A DNA stretch of 64,000 nt from Membranipora membranacea. Its lineage: Eukaryota > Bryozoa > Gymnolaemata > Cheilostomatida > Membraniporidae. A program made the position numbers and the translations under genes. Of the stretch, positions 23,934 through 35,900 are shown piece after piece; the stretch's first letter is position 1; the number at the start of each line of letters is the position of its first letter. Under the pieces are notes generated by a model. It made no database searches and was not told the DNA's origin. It saw nothing but the letters and a program-made list of their open reading frames with translations. Location of the stretch: contig OU612073.1 of NCBI GenBank assembly GCA_914767715.1, positions 9,052,001 to 9,116,000 on the forward strand. The letters are read 5' to 3'.

Positions 23934-26900
23934 TCATCTGAACGGATTGTGAGGTTCCTGAAGTTCAAAGAATAGTTGAGTTCTCTGTTTGTATATGGTA
24001 TCTCTAGGAGTTACAGCCAGGTGTACAGTGAGTAACTCAAGCAGCTTCAGTCCGGCTCCTGGATCTATAATCTTCAGTAAGCGCTTATAGAATCCGGCAG
24101 TCAAGTCACCTACAAATCACAGGAAATGAGTCAGCCGCAATCAAAATAAGATTAAAAATGATGGATTCCATTATTTTTCAAGTATTAATATGTATGTGTG
24201 AGTCATTTAGATTATTTTAATGATTTTTGAGTGGGATTTCGCAATAAATGTACAAAAATATCTACCCATTGAGAGACCTTAAAAGTGTCAACTTAACACA
24301 TCCATTAAAAACTCATAGGTCTAATTCTAGCAAAATATCATCTAAATTCCATGTAAAGCGATATTTTTAATACACTTTGCTTTCCAAATGAGAGACTTCG
24401 CCAAATCTATTACGCAAATAGTTCCCAGCTGTCCGAGACTCCAAAAAAGACAGTGTTCTGGAAAAATGCTCATTTTCCAATCGGAACAATGACTAGGGAT
24501 GTGGGTGGTTAAACATTATTGGAGAAAACCTCAAGCAACTGAACTCTAGCGTAACCAAGTCTGCAGTAAACTCTTTTTGCAAAAATTTTCTCCATTAGCG
24601 GCAACATATTATATCACTATTGACGAGTTCATCACTCAATCTTACCTATGGCGGGTTTATCACATAGTGTAACCTTTGACGGGGTTACCTGATAATCTTA
24701 CCTATGGCAGTGTTATCTCATTATCTTACCTATGGCGGGTTTGACAGGGAAGTATAACTTGTTATTCTTCAGCTGCCCAGGGAAGAACTTGTAATGAACC
24801 TCATCATAGACATAGATATCAAATGTGAATATAAAATCACCATCCTTCACAGATATCGATGTGTATCCATTAGACAGCTGCCTGTGAAATATGAAAATGT
24901 TCCATTGAAGTGTTCCATAGAATGTTCCACTGAATGTTCCATTGAATATGAAAATGTTCCATTGATTGTTTCTATGATGAGTAAATGATAAATTGGTGAG
25001 ATGTTACATCGAGAAAATGGAAAAAAATGGATTGGCACAGTGTAAATCAGCTCAAGGAATTATGCTCTCTCTCTCTGACAAGAGATAATAACCACATAAA
25101 TATACATCAGGCAGGGAAATGTTTCATGCTTCAAAATCAGGCGTTAAACTAAAGGCATATATGAAGTACGCATACTCATAACAAATTCCTCTACTATTAT
25201 GTGTATTATTCCGCACTATTTGTTTTTTTAATAAAACTTTACAACAGTTGGTGGTAGAGCTCAGGGCAGGGTGAATGAGAGAGGGGTGTTGTAGAACCCC
25301 CCCCCCCTTCCGCAAAGGGCAATTTATTGCAGCTAATGGTCAAATGAGGGGCAATCTGGAATATTTTTGAAAGAAATACTGGAGGATTGTCACACGACAG
25401 CTTTAAAACACAAAACTGCCCTACTTGATAATTCTGAAATTACAGGAAATTATTAGTTAGAAATAGTCAGATCAACGATAAGATCATGATCAAAGTGTGA
25501 CTGCCAATGGTCAATTAGTGCCAATTTTCAGCTTTGGCAGATTGCTGCAAATATCGTTCAGGAGGTCATTGCCTGGCCTCGCACTTCTAAGATGCATTCT
25601 AGATTCTGGCATGTATGCAGATTCTGGAAAGGGTGCAAAGGCAGAAAATTTGCTTTGTAATGGGAAACAATTTACCACTTTTGCAAAAAGACAGAAAAAC
25701 CTTTTCCATTGTTTCCAAAAAAGCTGAAAATGAAATTTCACCATATCTACAGTACTATACAGTGACAAGGATTGATATAGAGATCGAAAAATAACATTTA
25801 TTTAGCCTAAACCCATACTATGAATGTAGTTTTTTTATGGGTGTGTAAAATAGACTCCCCCAACTCAAGTGACGTTCACAATGTTGCACCACTTCAATAT
25901 ATTTTATCTATAGATTCATCTACACTAGCCTTGTCACGCGGCAACAAAAAGTAGCCATGTGCAAAGACTACATCAAAGAGAGTGGCTAAATCTACACCAC
26001 AATGGGCTATAAAATAATTCAGAGTGATCTACTCACATTTAGGTAAAGCGATTGATTGTTAACATGCAAGCTTTTTTACTGAGACGATGATCATCAATTG
26101 AGAAAAGCAGAAATACTCAATTCAATAGTAAGTAAAATATTTTAAATCTGGATATGGCTTAGTTGAATTTGAACATTACCTACAGTAGTTTAAGCGCTCA
26201 AACTGTGTCGGGATAGCTGATAGTTACATAACATTATCATCCACTTTTCCGACCCAAAGTGTAGAGTGGTTGATAATGAAATGCTACCAGCTATCCTGAC
26301 ACAGTTTGAGCCTATGGCCTCACTTTCATCCAATGCCGAGAATAATTAATTCAAGTAGAGTAGAGTAGTGTTAGCATGGTTGTTAAAAATTGACCATAGA
26401 GACCATAGACCATAGAGCTTACTTAGTTAGATGGTAGCAACTGTTTCAATATTGTCGGAAGCAACTGATGTCAATGACCATGGTAAAGTTGGCACTTAAC
26501 CAAAAACCTGTTTCTTGTGTCAGATCTTTGGTTGCTCCCAATGATAGCTTAAATGTCACAAGCGGTGAAAATACACCTTTAGAGTTTTAGAGAGCGCTGG
26601 CTCTGGTCCATAAAAATCAAGGGCATGTCCCATGTATGTCAGCTAGTTCATTTTTACTTTGAAAAGTGTGAAGGACCCTTTTGGAAGAGTGTAAGTGTGA
26701 ATTTAGTGCATGCATTGCAGCCTGGCTTTGAAATAGATGGCAATATTCAGGCCCTCCAAATGATCAATAATGGTAAAAAAGATTGAGACAGCAGTATTTC
26801 AAGCTTGGAATACCATGATTGCGTTTCTTAGGCACTAAAAATCCACAATATGTTTTAAAAAATACGGGTTGTTACTATTGCAACTAATGTATACACCTGA

Positions 26901-29900
26901 TCCGATACCAAGATCACACTGTGAACCATATGTATATACTATTGTTTCATTAACGCTTTTGACGTCCCATTAAATCCAAAAAGCTGCTTGTAGGTTGCCT
27001 ACATCTGGTCTAAATGCTTATGGTATATACAAAAATTATAATGAACTAAATTAAATGATATTAAAAGCTCCATTAAATTTATGGATTTTGCGTACTCATA
27101 CTGCATGTACCTGTATATCCAAGGTAAAATCCTCCACATCCGAACCTGCATATCTCTAGTAAGCTGAGCGGACATTGATGTGTCATCTTTAGATAAAGCT
27201 ATTGAGGGACTCTACATGAGAAATAGTTCAAAAATCCATAAATAGATACAACTCAGGCAGCGGTCATAATCAGCAACACCAAGAATGTCAATATCACGAC
27301 ATTTTGAATATTTTATTGGCTTTCATTATTTGATTAGAATATTTTTCAGAATTAGCCATCAAGTAAAATTAAAGTGGGAAAATGTGTTTTTTTATAATAT
27401 TTTATTTGGTATAAGTATATGAAACTAATTGAATTTTAATATCATTTAATCACATTTGGTGTCCTAGGTGCAGACATGTGTAAAACCTGAGCGACCACTT
27501 GTGGGCATTAGAGACATCCAGAGGCCTACTTTGATCGGGAGTTGTTGTTGCATATGGCATGTCGTCACTGGCCAGTATCCTTCATAACAATCTTAAGACT
27601 TGAAACTTATACAACCAAGGCTAAACACCAACCTTCATGATATTTTTGTTCCTGTAGATGTACAGGAAATGCACTAGGCCGGGATATCTGTCATTGCTGA
27701 ACGCAGTAATAGGGATATTCCTCCAGGCTTTCACCAACAGTATTTTCTTATAGAACCTCAGTTTATGATTCGTTCTGATCTGAAGCTTGTCGAACACATC
27801 TCTACTCTCTGATGATAAAAAATGTCAATATCGTAAAAAATATATGCCCAAATTTGCAAATTACACGCATGATAGTATAAATTGTTTAACATAAGATGCT
27901 GAACAACAGTGTACATCAAAAAGGCAAGACAATACATAAACGCATAGTGATCATATATCATCACATGGAAATAGTGAACGCATATTCTAAACAGATTTAT
28001 ACAATGAAAATTGGACCATACTCTGTCTACTCTAAGCCTCAGACTCTTTAAGAATTGAGCGCATTTAGAGGCACAATCATTTATAGTCTGATTACCATAG
28101 TCTACAGTCCTTAACTTACTCTCTTCAAGAGGTTGAACAGCCATATATAGAACAAAGAATATCCTTTTGATTTTCTCTATAATGAATAGAATAGTTGTCT
28201 CCAGCTTGTCGGGAAGTTTATGTGAGGATAGATTGGCTCGGCGCCTTACTTCTACTCTCATATCCTGAAGATCTCTCTGCCATCTCTTCATAATATTATC
28301 ACATCTAGTAACAGGTACAGCAACAGTAACAGGAGAGCAACAGTAACCATAATAGTAACTATAACAGCACCTGGTACAGTAACAATAACAGTAATATTGA
28401 CCGCAACAGGTACATCAACAGTAACAGGTACAGCAACAGTAACAATAACAGTAACAATAAAAGCACCTGGTACAGTAACGATAACAGAAACAGGTTCAGT
28501 AACAAGAATAGTAATATAAACAGCAAGTACAGCTACAGGTACAGGTACAGGTACAGTAACAGCTACAGTAACAGGTACAGTAACAGCTACAGTAACAGGT
28601 ACAGTAACAGCTACAGTAACAGGTACGGTAACAGCTACAGTAACAGGTACAGTAGCAGACACAGCAACAAGACAGTATCAGGTACAGTAACATCAACAGG
28701 TTCAGTATGAGTGCTCTTATACAAAGTTATGACAGTGAGGCAGCATATCATGAAGACCTTTCTTTCTTGCTTAGTCTTTTCAAAAAAAAATTTTCTTCAT
28801 CATGATTTACAGCTATACATTTACAAGGTACAAGGTACCACTTTTATTGGCGCAGAATATCTTCAATACATTTACTATTTCCAATTATTATGGCGCAAAC
28901 AAATCGATTTTGGGTCGACTTATAATTCTTTGTTCTTTCTATCTATTAAGGAGTAGGATTGGTCTAAAGGTTACTGGCTTGTGGTCTTTGAGGTCCAAGT
29001 TCAATAGCTGGAAACATGGGTACAGTGGGTATGGGTATAGGGTGCGGCATGGGTACTATGGGTCCCAGTAACTGAACCCAGGAGAGTATAATTCTCTCAG
29101 CTTCAAAGATGATATAATAGGAAAATATGTTGGCAGGAAATCTACCGGGGTTATTTTGTTACAAAATCCTTGTTTACATCAATGTAGAAGGTGTTGATGT
29201 AAACATTATTTTATGCACAAAATATGCTTGTCATAATGGAATATGTGTAGGAGATGTGTGAATGTTAGGTTACATGATCTTCAAAACTCTCCTTTCTATT
29301 TGGTAAAATGAGGGATTCCAACGCAATTTTTGCTTGCAACACACTGTCTACGTGTATAGAGTAATATACGCAAAAATAAACATGTTGGATCAACAAGCAC
29401 AGTTAATACCTTTTCTTGATGAATTATTTTGTTTATATAAATACGGTGAGTTTTTGTTATTTATTTATTGTCAAAGGATTTTTTATGATGATCTATCTAG
29501 TATTTCTATATCTAGTGAATCTCACTCCAGTGCATCGCTTATTGTCGATTTTGTAATGGACAAAAAATCACAGATCCAGAATTATAAGACTGAACTTACA
29601 AATCACTGTGAGTTTTCTTTGTTGACCTTGCCCTGAGCTGATCAGTGATATCCTTGAGCTTACTGTTCATGTTATCGACGATTCTATCCGGCAGAGTAGT
29701 GCTGAGACCACGGTGAGGATGTAACACGTGATAGAGCTGGGTTATGATGTCTGTTATCTGTTTGGGAGGCTGTGGGTCGCTAGTCTAAAAACAAAGAGGG
29801 AGAAATTTATTCACCTGCCTCGATGTTGTCAACCATCAAGGTTGCTTACTACAAATCCATGAGATTATCGTAATATCAGGAATTACGCTGCGCAGAACAA

Positions 29901-32900
29901 AATTCTTAAAATCGCTGTGATGAATTTTTTTAGCTCACAAAACAGTTGTGTACTGATCAACGAGATTAAGAACATACAAACTGATAGGAGTCGAGGGTAA
30001 AACCATACCTCAGCGGCAACTATGATGTTGACACCTTTAGATATAGCCACCACGTAGAGACAAGCAGGTATGAAGTCATAACTTGGAGGTGCCTTCAGAA
30101 AAACTCTCTGATGCATATACAGATCTATAACAGAATAATCAGGTGGTTAGAACCCTGACATAAGGATTTGTTCATTATTATTTCATGTTCATAGAGGTGT
30201 CCATATTATAATGTTAAAAAAGAAAGAAAATAATTTGTTGACCTCATGGACAAACACAAATAAATTAGGGACTTCACAGACGGAGACAAAGTGTTGCTTT
30301 ATGGGATTGACTGACAAATATTTCAATATATTACTAACTGATATGAATTGAAAGTTAATCCTGTATCTTGATTTTATTATTCTAGACCATAAGCTTTTAA
30401 AGACTTCAGAAGGACCACAGCAATACATAGTCTGGCAGCTAGTTCTGCAGTAGTTACGCAATATTTTCACACTTCGAAAATTCAGAGCACTCCTGGGTTT
30501 TTAAAATTAAGTATAGTGTTAGAAATTGTCCTCCCTTCTCATATATGAGGTATGAGGTATTTGCGAAGCCTAGTGCTGAACCAGCCCAATAAACTATCAC
30601 TTGTATCTACCTGAGAGAACAGATAAATTCATAAATGAAGTTATCTACTGTTGTAAATTGTCTCCTGACAATAGAACAATAAGTATTTTGAACTTATGTG
30701 AAAAGAATGGTGATTAAGTATTTTGAAGTAGTAGTTTATTAGGTTGGAAACAATGCATTATTACTGCAGAACTAGCTGCCGGACTGTATATTGCTGTGGT
30801 CCTTCCGTAGTCTTTAATGTGTCTCTTAGAGGAATTAATCAATTTGAGCACAAAAAAGTGTTCTTGCCATTCATGCTTAAAAAAGGGACCAATTACAATA
30901 AAGCATGTCAAGAATTGCTTAGCAAAAGCTGATCAATATTGGCTGTTGGCTTTCAAAATACCGATGATTGATGCTTACCTTTTACAAGGTCTTTACTAGG
31001 AGGTGTGTCATGGTTTTGCGCGGCTTTTCTCGCCATTTCCTGAGTGTAGTGATGGACTTCTTCAAGTAAACTCTCTGTATCTAGTAAAGGTTGATCCAGA
31101 TGCGGGAAGGAAGGTACATAGGATACTGTTGTGTGAAACGAGGCATCAGAGTCACCAGAGGATCGGCGGTGTAACATCGACGGTGAAAACCTATCCGACG
31201 GTAATACAAATGTATATCATAGTTATGTAAATGACCTTATTATGGATATCAAATTTAACTTATCTTCATTCTCAAGCTTTCTTTTTCCTTTTCCTCTTTT
31301 TTTTCAGCAATATTCAGAAAACATTCCAATATGGATATGAAATAGACTGCCAATAAAAAGTGTTAGAAAAATAATCATATTTTGACAGGAATCATGTTCT
31401 CTTAGGTCCTATAAGGATGACTCCTAATTTAAAACTGAACACAAGTGAAAGAAGTGAAAGCTCCTTAGTCTTATCAGCAACTATTCATAATTCTGTCACT
31501 GGAGGTTTGAGTTCTAACAATCCGCCAATAGACAATTTTTTTCATAAAGTATGAATCATTTGGCCTACACTTACATGCATATTTTTGACAAAAACAGAGA
31601 ACAATAAAAAATGGCTGTTGACATGATATGATACAAAAGTCAACAGTGATAATGTTATCTTGATTTGATAGCGATTCGCAATGTGAAAAGCAAACAAATT
31701 TTGCTTCCCCATCGTTATCTACCAACACTAATTCCAAAATACATGCAAGCTTGAGTCAGACTGAAACTGGGTTGATAAGATTTCAAGTGAAATAATGGGA
31801 ATGTCTAACTAGTATCTCACCCAGTATACCATAATAGATACCTTACTTTCCAAACTTCAAGCCACAGAAGAGTAAGATACTATATAAAATGTAGCATCTC
31901 AGATTGATTCAGTAATTAGCTATTTTAAATATAATATAAAATAACTAATTACTGAATTAATCTAAGATGTGAGATCGGTGTGATGGTGTGACAAGAGAGT
32001 ATGTTTACTTACACAGGAGCGCTCACGTATCCTGTATCCTCACCCCCTGACCTCACCCCTCCATCTGACTCTACACCCCCTGATTGTCTCCTCTCTCTGT
32101 CTCTATGGCTGACGTGCTGCCATCACAACAACAATAAAACATAAGCAATTTATAATGGATGGATTAACTAGTATGTTTTACAAAAGGTAAAAGCCCGACT
32201 TGTTCCGTTTTAATGAAATTGATTATAAATAATCAATGTAAATTCCCATACATATTATGTTGAAAGTTTGGGTTTGCATTTGATTTTTCATGTCGATATC
32301 TATGAGTTAATTCGAAATTGTTATGATAAGATGGATAAGATTTAGGATAAGAAGGGTTTTAAAATCACTGAGTTGGCTTACCCTGGGCCTATGAGAGCTT
32401 CTGTTACCAAACGCATTGGGACTACTCATTGATCCAGCATAGGCTGAGTTCCCCCTTCTAAATGATCGGCTTTCTAAGCTGCTGATACGGGGCATTGAAG
32501 CTGATCCAGATCCTGGTCTAGGTAATGATCTACCTACAGGTGTTACGCTCTCTCTTCCATTGAACGAGAGATAGGCTGCAGAGTTATTGAAGCTAGCGTT
32601 TGTGTGAGTACTGCTCTGGTCACTTAAATCTGGTGAGGGAATCCTCTCCTCTGGACTCATCTCTCCATCCAGCAGAACCGTCTCCACTGATTCTACCTGC
32701 TTAGTACTGGATCTTGTTACTCCTCCCGCCGATTCTGGCTGCCTTATACTAGCCTCAGCAACTGAATCGGTAATAGACCGAGCTCTTGTTATCGGTGGGT
32801 GAGAAGAAGAAGGGGGGATAACTAACTGCTCTCCCTGGACTGCACTCACCAAAGCTTGGGGTTTATTAATATCAAAGCTGCTGGCTTTCTCTGCTTGGGT

Positions 32901-35900
32901 GTAGGTTTGTTTACCATGATAGCCTGAGGCACCAGCCTGCTCAAGATTACCATTAATCTGACTTTGAGCTGCCTCAAGACGGCTAGAATTACCTGATTTC
33001 CCTGAGGAAGACTTGTCAGGCCCCGTTGGATGTGCATCATTTGATAAATTACCCTTCACTAATGGTTGAGGTTTATCGCCTGACACCATATCTAGTTGCT
33101 CTGGTCCCGCAGTAGTATCGGCTGCTTGTGACTGGACACATACTAATGGCTGAGGTTTATTGAGTGAGGTCATGTCGGTGTTTTGGGGCAGCTCTCCTGC
33201 CATAGACTGATTTGCTTCATGACTGACATTGCGTGACAATTGTAAAGTACTTATGTCAGTACCGGCAGGCAAATCATCTCCACTTATGTTAAGCTCCATT
33301 GCATGCAAACTTTTCTCGGATGACTTGCTGGCAAGGACAGGTTGGTCCAGATTGTTGTCTGCTGTGAGAGAAAGTTTACCAGGTTTTTCTTCTTCGTCAG
33401 CAGCGGTTGCACTATCGCTTACCGTTGTGACTTCCAGGTTTTGATGTCCATTTACCTCACCGGAGGCCGTGGCATCAGCTCGAGGTCTGGATGGAGCAAA
33501 GCTCGTAGTAGATGTGATAGATCCAGTAAGTAAGCTATCATCAGTGACTGCCACTGGAGTCGGTCGAATTGTGTCACGAGACGTGATAGAAGAAACGTCA
33601 TCTAAATTATCCCAACTTCCTTTCCCATTACCTTTACTATCCTCGTAATGATTTATTGAGATTGAGAGGGGGGACTTGGAAAGCTCTGGGTTGACTGTTT
33701 TATCCTCATGATCAGCATTTCCAGCCTCTCCATTTACCAGCACTCTATTGTCGGTAGTGTTTGATTTCACAGAGTTTTGTTGTCGCTTATTGGAGGCGAC
33801 TATTCCTGGGCTGGATTTGAGGTCATTGTTGGATTCCACAGCTACCGTTCTACTTTTCTCGTCCTGATTGGGTTCGTTAAAAATTTTATTCTCACTTAAT
33901 TTCTCATTGTCAAGATTTTCTGAGAAGATATCATTGTCATCTTCCCCTACAGAGAACATGACGTTCCTTCTGTCTACAAGACAGAGCAACCGGCGCATCA
34001 AACTTTGTAGCCAACATGTGACAATTAAACTTCCCTGCGAGAAAAATGCATGGATACATGGGGTACCGAAGCAAACCATAAACAACGATAGTAAACAAAT
34101 GCAATCAGAGAGATCGGACACCAACTTCCTTATACCACCAAAGCCCAGATCAAAGTTCGGACACCGACTCCCAATAAAACCCGATAAAACCAAAGTGTAA
34201 AAAGGCATTTCTTCCCCCAGCCCCACATCCATTTGGCATATATACTGAGGCTCAAATTGGTTAGAGTATAAATTTGAATGATAACTTGATGATAAAAGGT
34301 TTGACTTACTGTAGTCAGCTACTAAGCCTGCGCTGTCCTCGGATCTAGCAGAAAATAGACTCTGGTTATCAGGGCTCGTATCTTCATCATCATGGGCGGG
34401 AAGCTGAGCCTTCCTATAATATCTATTAGTGCCAGAAACAACATCTGAGTCTGACTGGCCCTCTGTTAACAAATCTGAAAAGTATGAGATAAAAATTACT
34501 ATGGTCGTTATCAGATAGCGGAGAACCGCTGATACGATGATGATATGATATGATTCACTACTTTGTCAGCACATAGATAGAGTAAAGCCCCAGTGAGTGA
34601 ACCTATGTTTGCAGTAATAACTATAATAAGTCTATGGTGTGCATTGTGACAGATTTGTTCAGTGTTGGTGTACTTCAGGAGTAAACTCCTCAGTCAGTTT
34701 AATTTGTGATCATAAACATATATACTTATATATATATATATACATATTACATTTGTATATATAGATATTTATATGTTTATGTTGGTGATATTTGTCGTAT
34801 GGTTGCTGGAAGTTTCGGCCACAGATGCTTTGCTTTTGTGAGAAACTACCAGACAGAAAGAAACTGTGCTGAACACCTATACAAGTAACACTTTTTATGT
34901 TTTGGAAAATCGCCAGTAGCATAAAGCCACAGCCACAGTGTTAATGCACCACATTTTGAAAGGAAATCGAACCACACGTCGATTTACACATATAAAGCAA
35001 TACCAATGGTTTCCTCTAGGGTTTTGAGCGTTTCCATTTGTCTCACAAATTGAGCTTGTAGTCTCGCTGCACCTATAATTAATCGGGTGGGTATTTACAA
35101 GGTGTCTGGTTAAACAAGATACCCTCGAACTGCACTAGTATTTCCTGAATTTAATCAAAAGATCAGATTTTTCAGATGTCGCTGGTTATAGAGTATCAGT
35201 GGTCAGTGCTATAAATAATTGTAGGTTAGGGCTGAAGGTGTTGCTGTTTTATGACATGGCATAGCCGCATATTTCCTGCGATACACTGGGATACAGAGGT
35301 AACTGTTTAGTCGTCCCAGACAGACAGACAGTATATAAGCTATTAATTGTCATGGCAGGTGGTTCTTAGAACAAAGTTTTTAAAGCACTCTAAGCATCTA
35401 GTAACAACAAATATTTTAAATGAGGTTGCTTGCAGTAGTGTTAGTCAGACAGGAACTTCACCCGATTCAGATTTTGAAGCTACCACAGCCGTTTGATATT
35501 CATTTGCAATGTGAAGAACCTGTTCTTATGATACACACTAACTTAGACCACAGACAGTCTTCTCCTATATATCATACAGGAAGGAGAACCAACTGCGTCA
35601 TGACTACCATATCGGAAGAATAGGAAGGGTGTGATCGCAGAGAGAAATGTCTGCTCATAAAAACATAAATAAAACATAAATAAAATATAAACAAGTATTT
35701 ATATTTTAAATACCTTTTTCATATATAGTAGTTCGTTCATATAGTAGACACATAAACATAGTATGTTTATGTGTCTACTATATGAACGAAAATCCATACC
35801 TTCACTGCTGTCTTCCCTAAGGATAGAGTTTAAATCTTCAGGTTTGGTGTAAGCTCTGGACATGAGATCATCGGTAGCCAAGTTACTGGGAAAGTAAGCC

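Noticed and set aside
28288-28662. Long minus-strand ORF of Val/Thr/Pro repeats
   Set aside because: It is the translation of the GTAACA/GGTACA tandem array, lies in an HPS1 intron, and has open shadows in other frames. No domain.
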